From contig CAMCEN010000010.1 in assembly GCA_945873855.1 (NCBI GenBank), forward strand, positions 1 to 63,301: DNA of 63,301 bases, read 5' to 3'. The translations under genes and the position numbers were made by a program. Origin of the DNA: an uncultured Campylobacter sp. Its GTDB lineage: Bacteria; Campylobacterota; Campylobacteria; Campylobacterales; Campylobacteraceae. Positions 50,713 through 60,232 of the stretch are shown piece after piece (position 1 is the stretch's first letter; every line of letters starts with the position of its first letter). The notes under the pieces were generated by a model. The model made no database searches, was not told the origin of the DNA, and worked only from the letters and a program-made list of their open reading frames with translations.

Positions 50713-51548
50713 GACCAAACGAACACACCAGCTTTTGGCTAAGTTATTCAGGGCTTTTTTTGGCTCTATTTTTTATATTTTTGCTGATTTTTGGCGCGCT
50801 TAGTGCTAAGCTTGTGTTTTTACAAGATGGCGCAAAAGCTATAAATCAAGCCATAGAAGAAGATAGAAAAGCACTGCTGCTAGAAGCTCATAAGCTAGAA
50901 AAAGAGCAGCAAACCTTGCTTGATTTCATCTCTGAAATAAACGCTACAAACGAGCTGCTAGCTAGCAAAATCTCACTTAGCTTTTTAAAGCTAAAAAATG
51001 GTAGCAATGAAACAGCTGATTTGCTAAGTCGCAAAGAAAGTGAGATAAATCAGCTAAAACTAAACCTGAGCAAGCTAGAAAGCAAGCTAAATGAAGCCAG
51101 TCAAAAAGAACCAGTGCTAATGGTGGATCAAAATTCCACAAAAGCAAATCAAAATAGCCTAAAAATCATCGCTAATCTTAAAATGCGCTTAAAAGATGAC
51201 AAGCTTAGTAAGAAAATCGATGCCAAAACTGGCTCTTTAGCACTTAGCGCAGATGAGTTTTTTGATGGCTCAGCTCTAAAAAATGAAGATGCTTTAAAAA
51301 GTTTGATTGAGTCTTATTTTGCTGTGCTTTTGGATCCTGAGATTTTTGAGAGAGTGCTTTTTATCACAGTGGCTGTGCCTGCGCCAAAGGACATTGATGA
51401 TGCGCTTTTAGCACTTGAGAGAGCTAGTGCTTTGGCTGGATTGATTTATGGTTTTAAAGAGTCTGCTGTTTTTAAAGACAAACTAGTCTTTGTTCCACTC
51501 TCAGCGCAAAATGAGCTTTTAAGTCTTTCTTTTGTGCCAAAGCCTTAA
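50709..51548 (+). CDS. MotB/OmpA-like membrane protein, hypothetical
   Basis: This 279-residue protein has one N-terminal span (YSGLFLALFFIFLLIFGALSA), a long coiled-coil region (about 40-140) and a C-terminal domain (from about 160) with LALSADEFFDGSALKN and LERASALAGLIYG, which matches a degenerate OmpA/MotB peptidoglycan-binding fold (strand, FxxGS, ALxRA). I recall OmpA-family annotation for the gene at this place in C. jejuni. It is coupled to the preceding MotA-like gene by a GTGA overlap. Function of the pair is unknown. Confidence 0.72.
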   Translation: MRPNEHTSFWLSYSGLFLALFFIFLLIFGALSAKLVFLQDGAKAINQAIEEDRKALLLEAHKLEKEQQTLLDFISEINATNELLASKISLSFLKLKNGSNETADLLSRKESEINQLKLNLSKLESKLNEASQKEPVLMVDQNSTKANQNSLKIIANLKMRLKDDKLSKKIDAKTGSLALSADEFFDGSALKNEDALKSLIESYFAVLLDPEIFERVLFITVAVPAPKDIDDALLALERASALAGLIYGFKESAVFKDKLVFVPLSAQNELLSLSFVPKP

Positions 51549-51560
51549 AAGAGACTTAAA

Positions 51561-52418
51561 ATGAGTGAGTTTTTTAGCCAAATTCACTTTGAAAATCGTG
51601 ATTTTTTCGTGCTTAGAGATGATTTAATTGATGCAGAGTTTAATGGCAATAAGGCTAGAAAATTAGAGTTTTTTCTCCACGCTGATTTGAGTGCTTTTAA
51701 TTGTATTTTAAGCCACGGCTCATCTCAAAGCAATGCTATGGCAGCACTTAGCAGCTTTGCTAAGCTAAAAAATCTAGAATTCCTATATCATCCCACGCAT
51801 ATTAGCTCGTTTTTAGCGCAAAATCCTTGTGGCAACTTTGCCTTTGCGCTTAAAAATGGCATGAAGATTATAAGCCAAAAAAGCCAGTTTAATAGCTTAA
51901 AAAATAGCCCCAGCACGCTTTTTATCCCTGAGGGAGTAGCCTGCAAAGAAGCTGAGCAGGGCTTTAAAAGCCAAGCAAGGCTGATTGATAATCTTAGCGT
52001 AGAATTAGGCTGTGATTTTGATATATTTTTGCCAAGTGGGACTGGGGCTTCGGCTGCTTTTTTGGCTAGGAATTCTAGATTTAGTGTATTTACCACGCCT
52101 TGTGTGGGCAGTCCCCAGTATCTAGCAAAGCAGATTTTTGCGCTTGTGCCAGACTCAAAGGTGCGTATTTTACCCCCAGCTATTAAGGCGTATTTTGGCG
52201 AGCTAAAACTAGATTTTTTGCGTATTTGGCAAAGGCTAAAAGAACAAACTAGCATTACTTTTGAATTGCTTTACGACCCTCAGGGCTGGCTTACTTTGCT
52301 AGCAAATCTTAGCGTGTTTTCAAAGCCTGTGCTTTATATCCACCAAGGCGGACTTGGCGGACTTGCCTCCCAGCTAGCAAGGTATGAGCGAAAATTTGGT
52401 TTAGAAAATTTGGTTTAG
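51561..52418 (+). CDS. PLP-dependent ACC deaminase / D-cysteine desulfhydrase-like protein
   Basis: This 285-residue fold-type II PLP enzyme has FVLRDDLIDAEFNGNKARKLEFF (the catalytic Lys is in GNKARKL), ILSHGSSQSNAMAALSSFA, and FLPSGTGASAAFLA as the phosphate loop. IHQGGLGGLAS is at the C-terminus. It may cleave D-cysteine or a related amino acid. Two palindrome copies lie inside, coding for NLEFLYH and RNSRFS. It is 12 bases after the membrane gene, with AAAAGAGACTTAAA before the ATG. Confidence 0.85.
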   Translation: MSEFFSQIHFENRDFFVLRDDLIDAEFNGNKARKLEFFLHADLSAFNCILSHGSSQSNAMAALSSFAKLKNLEFLYHPTHISSFLAQNPCGNFAFALKNGMKIISQKSQFNSLKNSPSTLFIPEGVACKEAEQGFKSQARLIDNLSVELGCDFDIFLPSGTGASAAFLARNSRFSVFTTPCVGSPQYLAKQIFALVPDSKVRILPPAIKAYFGELKLDFLRIWQRLKEQTSITFELLYDPQGWLTLLANLSVFSKPVLYIHQGGLGGLASQLARYERKFGLENLV

Positions 52419-52434
52419 AAAGTTTAGCAGTAAA

Positions 52435-53433
52435 ATGATAAATCTAGAATTCCTAAGCGAATTAAGGGGCAAAAAACTACTTTTAGCCTTTTCACACGGC
52501 AGCGATAGCACGGCGCTTTTTTATCTGCTGCTGCAAGAAAACATCAGCTTTGATTGCGCCTTATTTAACTACAAAACAAGAGCTAGCAGCGATCTTGAAG
52601 AAGCAAGCGCAAAAGAGCTTTGCGAGCGTTTTGGCAAGAGATTTTTTAGCAAAAGCGCAGAGCTAAAAAACGGCAATTTTGAAAGCAAGGCTAGGGCTTT
52701 GCGCTATGATTTTTTTAAGGGTCTTTGCTTGGAGCATGGATATGAGGGGCTTGTTTTAGCCCACCAGCTAAATGACTATTTTGAGTGGTTTTTGATGAGA
52801 TTTTCTAAGGGTGCTGGGCTTGCTAATTTGCTTGGCTTTGATGAGAGTTTGAGGCTAGAAAATGGAGAAAAAATAAATATTTATCGCCCTCTTAAAAACA
52901 CGCCAAAGCACGAAATACTAGCATTTTTGCGCCAGAATAATATAAAGTATTTTAACGATGAGAGCAACAAAGATGAGAGTTTTGAGAGAAATTATATAAG
53001 GGCTAATTTTAGCGATAAGTTTATTGCTAGTTTTGCTGCTGGCGTGGCAAGGACTTTTGAGGCTTTAAATGCTGATAAAAAGGTGCTTTTGGGCGATTTT
53101 GCCTTTGAGAGTGGGGGGCTTTTTGTGCTAAAAAATGATGAAAAAGCCATAAATCTAGCCGATAAAGCACTAAAAAAACTAGGTGTTTTGCTAAGTGCGG
53201 ACTCTAGGGCTGTGGCTGCTCTGGCTATGAAAAAAGAAGGGCAAATCGTGCTTTCTCATAAAGTCGCACTTTGCGCTAACCGCACTTTTGTTTTCATCGC
53301 TCCACTAAAAACTGCTGTGCTAAAAAAAGAGTTTAAAGAAGAGTGCAGGGTGCTAAAAATCCCTAGTAAAATTCGGGCATTTTTGTTTTTAAACAAAGAC
53401 ATTTTTAAAGATTTAAAAGAGTTTTTAAGCTAG
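52435..53433 (+). CDS. tilS: tRNA(Ile)-lysidine synthase
   Basis: This 332-residue N-type ATP pyrophosphatase has the PP-loop LLLAFSHGSDSTALFYLL, then YEGLVLAHQLNDYFEWFLMRF, and YRPLKNTPKHEILAFLRQNNIKYFNDESN. It adds lysine to C34 of the tRNA(Ile) CAU anticodon. Codons 3-6 (NLEFLSEL) come from a palindrome that immediately follows the ATG. The protein is on the short side, as in Campylobacter. It ends at a 730-base repeat block. Confidence 0.92.
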   Translation: MINLEFLSELRGKKLLLAFSHGSDSTALFYLLLQENISFDCALFNYKTRASSDLEEASAKELCERFGKRFFSKSAELKNGNFESKARALRYDFFKGLCLEHGYEGLVLAHQLNDYFEWFLMRFSKGAGLANLLGFDESLRLENGEKINIYRPLKNTPKHEILAFLRQNNIKYFNDESNKDESFERNYIRANFSDKFIASFAAGVARTFEALNADKKVLLGDFAFESGGLFVLKNDEKAINLADKALKKLGVLLSADSRAVAALAMKKEGQIVLSHKVALCANRTFVFIAPLKTAVLKKEFKEECRVLKIPSKIRAFLFLNKDIFKDLKEFLS

Positions 53434-54161
53434 TTCTTTTCTGGGGGTTAGGGGGTATCTTTTAGGGAATTCTAGAATTTTCGTCATTGTGAGGGAGCAA
53501 AGCGACCGAAGCAATCTCATTAAATCGCCGTCATTGCGAGCGAAGCGAAGCAATCTCTAGAAATTCTAAATTTATCCTTAGGAATTCTAGATTTATTCTT
53601 AGGAATTCTAGATTTGTCTAGGAATTCTAAAATTTTTGCTCGCTTTTAGGCTATATAAATCTAGCTCGTAAATTTTATAAGGGCTATGCCCTAAACCCTT
53701 AGGAGCCCTAAAACCCCACTAAAATCTAAAATTCTCTTGCTTTATCTGCGTTTTTTGTTTCACATCCGTTGGTTGGGGGTCAGGGGGTATCTTTTAGGGA
53801 ATTCTAGAATTTTCGTCATTGCGAGCGAAGCAAAGCAATCTCTAGGAATTCTAGAATTTATCTAAAATTCCCTACTATGTCATCCCCCAGCTTGACTGGG
53901 GGATCTCTATAGGGATTTCTAAATTCTTTGTAATGTCATCCCTCGATCAGGTCGGGGGATGACACAAGGCTTAGGGAATTCTAGAATTTTCGTCATTGCG
54001 AACGAAGCGAAGTAATCTCTAGGAATTATAAATTCATCCTTAGGAATTCTAAATTTATTCTTAGGAATTTTAGATTTTACTTAAAAGAAATCCCCTAACC
54101 CCAAGAAAACTAGAATTCCTAGCTTCGGTCGCTTTGCTCCCTCGCAATGACGCAGGGAATT
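53434..54161. repeat. 730-bp repeat block of three repeat families
   Basis: No gene is visible. The block mixes the palindrome with GGGGGTYAGGGGGTATCTTTTAGG (near 53443 and 53774). It also holds several copies of CGTCATTGCGAGCGAAGCGA...GCAATCTC (53482-53518, 53529-53557, 53814-53843, 53992-54020, inverted 54122-54152) and two palindromic GTCATCCCCC ... GGGGGATGAC-type units (53879-53909, 53935-53965). The last two families look like short dispersed repeats seen in unrelated bacteria. Confidence 0.88.
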
Positions 54162-55837
54162 CTAGATTTTTTCAAAATACCCAGCGTTGCTAAGTTTTTC
54201 TAAAATATTATCCAAAAAGCCTTTAAATACAGCGTCATTTGGAGCTTCTATTTTTTCTTGTTTGCCATTTCGCACTTGAACTAGGCTCTGTCCGCTTGAT
54301 TTAATTATATCCTTAAAGCCTTTTAAAACCTTACCAAGATCCCTGCCATCGCACAAAAGTGCCACTTTTGCCTCAAGCGGACTTAGCGAAATTAGCGCAT
54401 TTAGCTCATTAGCAGCACCGATTACAGGCGCATCAGTGTTAGCAAAGTAGCTTATATAGCCACGCAAACTCTCTTTTAGTTTGGTTTTTGCGCCCTCATA
54501 GCTTAGGGCACATAACGGCGCAGCGCTAAAGTCAATCACGCCAAGCGCTAGTAGTTGCGCTACGCTAGCCCAGATGATATCTTGCTTTTGGCTGTATTTT
54601 TCTAGCAGGTCTTTTAGGCTAAGTGTGCCTGGATAAAGAGCGTTAAACTCATCGCAAAGCCATTTTAGCTCGGGATTTATTTTGTGAGCTTTGTTTAGCT
54701 TTGAGATGATTTCTATTTTGCCATCCCGTGTGTTTTGATACTCAAAGCCAGCTTGAAGATACAAGCTTTCTAGCACGCTTTTTTTCACCCCACCATCAAG
54801 CCCACCGCCAGCTGTAAAAAGCTCTAAAACACTCTCTTTTAGTCCCAAAATAGAGCATCTAAAAGCCTTATTTAACAAAAAGTCGCCAAACTGCTCTTTT
54901 ATAATGCGGTCATTTGGCATCATGCCAGCTGGTATTGCCTCAAAAATCTGTGAAAAGTGCGATTGTAAATGCGTATCAGCGACATAATCTAGCCCATGAC
55001 TTCTAGACTTTGCTACAAAATCCTTAAAATAGCAAGGGTCATTAAAGGTCTCAAAATACTCGTGCATTACATAATAATCTTTTTCTGGATTATTAGTTAG
55101 CACATGTTCTTTAGCAAAGTTTATTGTGTGGCGCGAGATTCCAAGCTTGTAGCACTCATCTTGACCGATTTTTTCGCTAAAGTCCACAAGCGCAGTACAA
55201 AAGCCCTTTGCCATAGCTAGTTTGTTTTTAGCACTTAGCTCGCCATTTGCGTCTATTTCAGCTTTTGCGATGTCTTTGGCAGCTGCTATGCTAAGCGCTG
55301 TCTCGTTACTAGCGGCAAAAAGCATGAGATCACGCAATACATCTTTGCCTTTCCAACCTGGGTAGGTGTTGTATGAGATGTAGATTAGTCCGTGCGGGCT
55401 AAGGTAGTTTTTGCCCACTTCAAAAATAGCATCTTTGACAAAATCAGGCACCCAGCTATAAATGCCATGAACGATGATATAATCAAACTTTTTGTGGGTT
55501 TCTCTACTGCCCCCCCCATAGCGATTTGGCTGATGTCGCCTTGGATGAGTTTTAGGTTTTTTATACCCATTTGTTCTACGATTTTTGAGCCACGCTCTAT
55601 TTGCTCGCTTGAGAGGTCGATGCCGATAAACTCGCTCTCAGGACAGCGCAGAGCACTCATCATGAGATTGCCACCAAAGCTACAGCCAAGCTCTAAAACA
55701 CGGCATTTTTCGTGTGGGGCTGGCTCAAAACCGCTCATTTTAGCGATTGCTTCTAAGCGAAAAATGCTTGATATTGCAAAGGGATTTGAGGTATAAGGGA
55801 CGCTATCGTAGGTGTCTTTTATATTATTTTCTTGCAT
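54162..55837 (-). CDS. SAM-dependent methyltransferase with regulatory domain, split by a poly-G frameshift
   Basis: The 5' frame (from 55837) has PYTSNPFAISSIFRLEAIAK and VLELGCSFGGNLMMSAL, a class I SAM fold. At a run of eight G residues (55510-55517) it shifts out of frame and ends after 150 codons. The other frame begins near the tract and continues FDYIIVHGIYSWVPDFVKDA, then a long C-terminal domain typical of 'methyltransferase regulatory domain' proteins, to 54162. Nine G residues would join the two into a protein of about 558 residues. Poly-G tracts are the standard phase-variation device in Campylobacter, so this is probably an OFF state. The substrate is unknown. Confidence 0.82.
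55510..55517 (-). repeat. Poly-G8 contingency tract in the methyltransferase gene
   Basis: Eight C on the plus strand are eight G on the coding strand, exactly at the frame break. A change to nine would restore the full reading frame. Confidence 0.9.
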
Positions 55838-55861
55838 TTTTTGACCTTTTTATTGTATTTA

Positions 55862-55981
55862 TTTAGGAATTCTAGATTTTGGCTAGAAATTCTAGATTTT
55901 GCTTAGGAATTCTAGAATTTCTAGAGATTACTCCCTCTGCTTTGCTCCCTCGCAATGACGCAGGGAATTCTAGAATTCCTA
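55862..55981. repeat. Palindromes with one TCATTGCGAG-type repeat
   Basis: This cluster of GGAATTCTAGATTTTG units ends with an inverted copy of the TCATTGCGAGGGAGCAAAGC repeat (55924-55960) and a final full palindrome. It lies between the DinB-fold gene and the methyltransferase gene. Confidence 0.85.
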
Positions 55982-55991
55982 AGTTCTAAAA

Positions 55992-56495
55992 TTACAGCTC
56001 GTAGCCTAACATGCCATTAAAGTCATTTGAAACTCCAAGTAGTTCAAGCTCTGCGCCTACTATACCTCTGTGGTGGGTGCTGTGATTTAGCAGAGCCAAA
56101 ATGAGATTTGCGCGAGATTTTTTAAATGTTATGCCTGGAAAGCTTAGCTCGTCTATAATGCCCAGCTCTGGCGTTTTTTCTATGATTTGGATGATTTTTT
56201 CATCACAGGCGGCAAAAAGCTTAGCAATGCTTGCTATCTCGCTATTTTTAAGGCTTAGATCCTCATTTATCTGGCTTAAAATATCAGCGCAGTCCACGCT
56301 GGCCCACTTAGCAAACACACCGCCAAAAACAGCCACTTGAACGCCTAAAATATGAGCAAGCTCAGCTCTTAGATTTTTGTAAAAAAGCCCTGAATTAGCA
56401 TCTAATTTCTCATCGCTTAGACCTGATATAATACTCATCATAGCAGCGTTTGCGGCTTTATTATACTTTGCTTGAAGTACTAAGATTTCTTTCAT
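55992..56495 (-). CDS. DinB/YfiT-fold metal-dependent protein
   Basis: This 167-residue four-helix protein has the three-His pattern of the DinB superfamily: the first in LRAELAHILGVQ and the others in LLNHSTHHRGIVGAEL. Members are thiol-transferases or damage-inducible proteins of unknown role; despite the name they are unrelated to polymerase DinB. The gene stands alone, 25 bases after mdh on the same strand, with AAAACAGGATC before the ATG. Confidence 0.87.
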   Translation of the reverse strand: MKEILVLQAKYNKAANAAMMSIISGLSDEKLDANSGLFYKNLRAELAHILGVQVAVFGGVFAKWASVDCADILSQINEDLSLKNSEIASIAKLFAACDEKIIQIIEKTPELGIIDELSFPGITFKKSRANLILALLNHSTHHRGIVGAELELLGVSNDFNGMLGYEL

Positions 56496-56520
56496 TTTTG
56501 ATCCTGTTTTAAGATTTTTA

Positions 56521-57384
56521 TTAGATTTTTAGCAAATCGCAGTCTTTTTTAATAGCTTCTTTTGCGGTTTTAAGCTCGCAAATATCAGCTAAAATCTTAA
56601 TTTTTTTGCCAAATTTCACAGCCCTGCCGCAAGGATAGCCACTCTCATCAAGTGCCGAGCAGACAAGCACTTTACCATTTTTTGCTTTTATGGCTTCGCA
56701 GATTTTTAGAATTCCTGCTGCTGGGGCAAAGTAAGCTGAGCTGCCAAGCAGGCTAATTATCCTTGCGCCACTTTCTTTGGCTAGGTTTTCTAGCTCGTAG
56801 GCTAGATTTTGGCTGATTTTTTGCCCTTTTGCGTATAAGTTTGCAGCGCTCATATTTTCTCCATGCTCGCCGTAAATCTGCCCTTGACACTCGCTGTTTT
56901 TTAGTCCAAAGTGTTTGGCTATCTCAAATCTAAGCCTAGCGCTATCAAGTTCGCCAGCCATGCCAAAGACTTTCCCACGCTCAAAACCGCTGGCGGAGTG
57001 AGCGCAAAAGGTCATAGCATCAAGTGGGTTGCTAACCACGATTATCACGCTTTTTGGGGCGTATTTGGCGATTTGCTTGCTTGCGTGCTTTATGATACTA
57101 GCGTTTGTGGCTAGCAAGTCAGCACGGCTTTGCCCAACTTTACGGGGCACGCCTGCTGTGATGACGCAGATATCAGCGTTTTTGATGATTTTATACTCAT
57201 CGCTGGCTTTGATTTTTGTATCATTTTCAAGTAGGGTTGCCATGTGATTTAGATCTAGTGCTTTGCCTAGAGTAGGGTTTTTGGCGATGTCTACAAGGGC
57301 GATTTTTTTTGCCACCTTGCGAGCGATGAGTAAAGCAGCTGCGCTTGCGCCGACATTGCCTGCGCCGATTATTGCTATTTTCAT
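56521..57384 (-). CDS. mdh: Malate dehydrogenase
   Basis: This 287-residue protein has the NAD motif IAIIGAGNVGASAAALLI, ADICVITAGVPRK, VSNPLDAMTF and the catalytic IYGEHGEN. It oxidises malate to oxaloacetate in the TCA cycle. It is transcribed in the same direction as icd, but 424 bases of structured elements separate the two. In C. jejuni I recall sucCD between mdh and oor; they are absent here. Confidence 0.95.
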   Translation of the reverse strand: MKIAIIGAGNVGASAAALLIARKVAKKIALVDIAKNPTLGKALDLNHMATLLENDTKIKASDEYKIIKNADICVITAGVPRKVGQSRADLLATNASIIKHASKQIAKYAPKSVIIVVSNPLDAMTFCAHSASGFERGKVFGMAGELDSARLRFEIAKHFGLKNSECQGQIYGEHGENMSAANLYAKGQKISQNLAYELENLAKESGARIISLLGSSAYFAPAAGILKICEAIKAKNGKVLVCSALDESGYPCGRAVKFGKKIKILADICELKTAKEAIKKDCDLLKI

Positions 57385-57403
57385 ATTTTAAAGCCTTTTT
57401 AAA

Positions 57404-57485
57404 GGCTCAGCTTTTTTGCTCTTTTTTGTGCTCACAGCTTGCGCAGCCCAGCGAGCGCAAAAAATAGCTAAAAAATCTTAGAGCC
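57404..57485. repeat. Short structured element D (GGCTCAGC ... CTTAGAGCC)
   Basis: The ends match those of elements A, B and C (GGCTCAGC with a T-run; an A-run with ATCTTAGAGCC), enclosing a short GC-rich centre GCTTGCGCAGCCCAGCGAGCGC. It lacks the GATGAA apex. Confidence 0.7.
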
Positions 57486-57631
57486 TTTTTTATAATTATT
57501 TAAAAATTAAATTCACAATAAATCTCTCAAAAGAAGAAATTTATTGTGAATTTACTAGGGAATTCTAGAATTCTCTAAGGAATTTAGGGAATTTTAGTTT
57601 GGGAATTCTAAAATTCTCTAGGAATTCTAAA

Positions 57632-57772
57632 TTCGCGGTAGCGGCTGTCAAAATAAAAGGCGCGGCATGTGAGGCGAATTTTGCTGCCGCACGCTGCGGA
57701 TAGAATACATAATTCATCAAAGCGTGCGGCAGTAAAAGGCGTCCACAAGCCCCGCCAGCGAATTTAGGGAAT
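57632..57772 (-). repeat. Structured element E (GATGAA-N7-TTCTATC apex)
   Basis: Read on the minus strand it has an outer stem (AAATTCGCTGGCGGGG with AAATTCGCGGTAGCGG), a middle stem, and a perfect 11-bp inner stem CTGCCGCACGC / GCGTGCGGCAG topped by the apex GATGAATTATGTATTCTATC (57699-57718). The ACAGCCGCTACCGCGAA tail matches elements A, B and C. It is in the same orientation as icd-mdh. Confidence 0.78.
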
Positions 57773-57808
57773 TCTAAAATCCCTAGCAAATTTCAGCTGC
57801 CAGCAAAA

Positions 57809-59995
57809 TTATTTGCCGAGCGCCTCGTTAAATAATTTTGAACTTCTCATCACAGCATTTGCCTTAGCATCATCAAGCTTATAGTATCCGCCTACATCAG
57901 CTGGACTTCCTTGATTGCCGTTTAGCTCGTTTGCGATTTGCTCTTTATTTGCGTTTAAAAACTCTGCTAGGCCTTTGAATTTATCGCCTAATTCGCTGTT
58001 TGCAAGCTCATTTGCCCAGTAAAGCGCTAGGTAGAAGTGAGAGCCACGGTTGTCGTTTTCACCTACTTTTTTGCGTGGTGAGTTGTCGTTTTTAAGATAC
58101 TGAGCGATTGCTTTATCAAGTGTGCTAGCTAGTACTAGTGCGCCTTTTTTGCCAGAGGTATTGCCAAGGTGCTCTAGGCTTGCTCCAAGTGCTAAAAACT
58201 CGCCCAAGCTGTCCCAGCGAAGGTGTCCTTCATCTAGTAGTTGGCGAGCGATTTTTGGTGCTGAGCCACCAGCTCCGGTTTCAAATAATCCACCGCCATT
58301 TAGCAGTGGGACGATTGAGAGCATTTTAGCACTAGTGCCAAGCTCCATGATAGGGAAAAGATCTGTTAGATAATCACGCAAAACATTTCCAGTCACGCTA
58401 ATAGCGTCTTTTCCTGTGCGCATGATAGCTAGGCTGTCTTTCATCGCTTTTTCGTAGTTTTCTATGCGGATGTCAAGCCCTGCGGTGTCATATTTTTTTA
58501 GCTCATCATTTACTATTTTTATCATATTAGCATCGTGGGCTCTTTTCTCATCTAGCCAGAAAATCGCAGTAGCACCAGTGGCTTTTGCTCTATTTATCGC
58601 TAGTTTTACCCAGTCTTTGATAGCTTCATCTTTTGCTATCATCGCACGCCAGATATCGCCTTTTTCTACTTTAAAGCTTAGGCTTTCTTTGCCATCACTT
58701 AGCACAAACTCGCCGTCTTCTTCGGCAATAAAGGTTTTATCGTGGCTGCCGTATTCTTCTGCTTTTTTTGCCATTAGACCTACATTTGATACTGAGCCTA
58801 CCACAGCTGGATTTAGTGCGCCGTTTTCTTTTAGCTCATCAATGATTGCGCTATATATCGTAGCGTAGGTTTTATCTGGGATTGCAGCCAAAGTCTCTTG
58901 TTCTTTGCCATCTTTGTTCCACATTTTGCCACTATTTCTTATCATATTTGGCATTGAGTTATCTATGATAATATCGCTTGGTACATGTAGGTTTGTGATA
59001 CCATTGTCGCTATCAACCATAGCTAGGGCTGGGCGAGTGGCTAGAATTTCATTGTATTTTGCTATTACCTTATCTTTTATAGGGCTATTTTCTATTTTGG
59101 CAAATAGGTCTTTTAGTCCGTTATTAGCATTTACGCCAAGGTTTTTTAGCTGCTCGCCAAACTCGCTAAATAGCTCAGCAAAAAATACCTTTACAAAATG
59201 CCCGAACATAACAGGATCGCTTACTTTCATCATTGTAGCTTTTAGGTGAACTGAGTAAAGAAGCCCTTCTTTTTTAGCATCAGCAATACTGCTTTCAATA
59301 AAGCTATCAAGGGCTTTTGCGCTTAGATAAGTTGCGCTTATCACATCGCCTTTATTTAGTTTGATACCGCTTTTTAGCGTTTTTTCGCCACTTGCACCTT
59401 TAAATTTTATGCTAAACTCGCTAGTCTCGCTAGCAATTAGTGATTTTTCATTTGAATAAAAATCACCGCCGTTCATGTTAGCTACTCTTGTTTTTATGCT
59501 TTTATCCCAAGCACCGTTTTTGTGCGGGAAAGCTTTTGCGTATTCTTTTACAGCAGCAGCGCAGCGGCGATCGCTATTGCCTTCTCTTAGCACTGGGTTT
59601 ACAGCTGATCCTAGCACTTTTGCGTAGCGAGCTTTGATTTCTTCTTCTTTGGCATCTTTTGGCTCTGCTGGATATGCTGGGACTGCGTAGCCTTTTTGAT
59701 TTAGTTCAGCGATAGCTGCATTTAGCTGTGGGATAGAAGCTGAGATATTTGGAAGTTTGATGATATTTGCTTTTGGATCCTGCGTCATTTCACCAAGTTT
59801 AGCTAGAAAATCAGGGATTTTTTGATCTTCTTTTAGATAGTCGCTAAAATTAGCTAGAATTCTACCAGCTAGCGAAATATCCATAGTCTCAATGCTAACA
59901 TCGCCACGGCTTAAATATTCTTTTAATACCGGAAATAGCGAATAGGTCGCAAGTAGTGGTGCTTCGTCTGTGTAAGTGTAGATGATGTCACTCAT
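57809..59995 (-). CDS. icd: Isocitrate dehydrogenase (NADP+), monomeric type
   Basis: This 728-residue protein is the large single-chain type (about 80 kDa), not the dimeric 45-kDa type. SDIIYTYTDEAPLLATYSLFPVL starts it; DIIIDNSMPNMIRNSGKMW and VMSDPVMFGHF-like segments match the family, and FETGAGGSAPKIARQLLDEGHLRWDSLGEF lies in the C-terminal half. It makes 2-oxoglutarate, the substrate of the divergently encoded OorDABC. AAAAAGGACTT precedes the ATG. Confidence 0.96.
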   Translation of the reverse strand: MSDIIYTYTDEAPLLATYSLFPVLKEYLSRGDVSIETMDISLAGRILANFSDYLKEDQKIPDFLAKLGEMTQDPKANIIKLPNISASIPQLNAAIAELNQKGYAVPAYPAEPKDAKEEEIKARYAKVLGSAVNPVLREGNSDRRCAAAVKEYAKAFPHKNGAWDKSIKTRVANMNGGDFYSNEKSLIASETSEFSIKFKGASGEKTLKSGIKLNKGDVISATYLSAKALDSFIESSIADAKKEGLLYSVHLKATMMKVSDPVMFGHFVKVFFAELFSEFGEQLKNLGVNANNGLKDLFAKIENSPIKDKVIAKYNEILATRPALAMVDSDNGITNLHVPSDIIIDNSMPNMIRNSGKMWNKDGKEQETLAAIPDKTYATIYSAIIDELKENGALNPAVVGSVSNVGLMAKKAEEYGSHDKTFIAEEDGEFVLSDGKESLSFKVEKGDIWRAMIAKDEAIKDWVKLAINRAKATGATAIFWLDEKRAHDANMIKIVNDELKKYDTAGLDIRIENYEKAMKDSLAIMRTGKDAISVTGNVLRDYLTDLFPIMELGTSAKMLSIVPLLNGGGLFETGAGGSAPKIARQLLDEGHLRWDSLGEFLALGASLEHLGNTSGKKGALVLASTLDKAIAQYLKNDNSPRKKVGENDNRGSHFYLALYWANELANSELGDKFKGLAEFLNANKEQIANELNGNQGSPADVGGYYKLDDAKANAVMRSSKLFNEALGK

Positions 59996-60027
59996 TTTAA
60001 GTCCTTTTTAGAAAAATTAACGCAAAG

Positions 60028-60033
60028 ATTTTA
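60028..60033 (-). promoter_or_regulatory. -10 box of icd
   Basis: TAAAAT preceded by TTTTTTTGC on the minus strand, 33 bases before the icd ATG. The rest of 60040-60190 is AT-rich and shared with the divergent oor operon. Confidence 0.55.
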
Positions 60034-60198
60034 GCAAAAAAATATAAATGCTTTTAAATTTTTTAAAATTTTAAGGAATTCTAGATTTTGTTTGCTCTTT
60101 TTTGTTACAAAAAGTAACGCAAATATCAAAAAAACTTAAAAAAATATAAAATTAAAAATTAAGTTTAAATTGTTTACTTTGATTAAAGGTTTTTTAGC

Positions 60199-60204
60199 TA
60201 GAAT
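60199..60204 (+). promoter_or_regulatory. -10 box of oorDABC
   Basis: TAGAAT preceded by TTTTTTAGC, 29 bases before the oorD ATG. Confidence 0.5.
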
Positions 60205-60232
60205 TGCGAAAAATTTTTAAAAAGGAATAGTT

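Larger units (their letters stand above)
57385..57808. other. icd-mdh spacer packed with stem-loops
   Basis: This 424-base spacer has no gene. On the plus strand it holds element D (57404-57485), a perfect 15-bp inverted repeat AAATTCACAATAAAT with a 15-nt loop (57509-57553), palindromes (57560-57630) and element E (57632-57772). A polymerase reading from icd to mdh would transcribe all four structures, which could uncouple mdh from icd. Confidence 0.75.
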
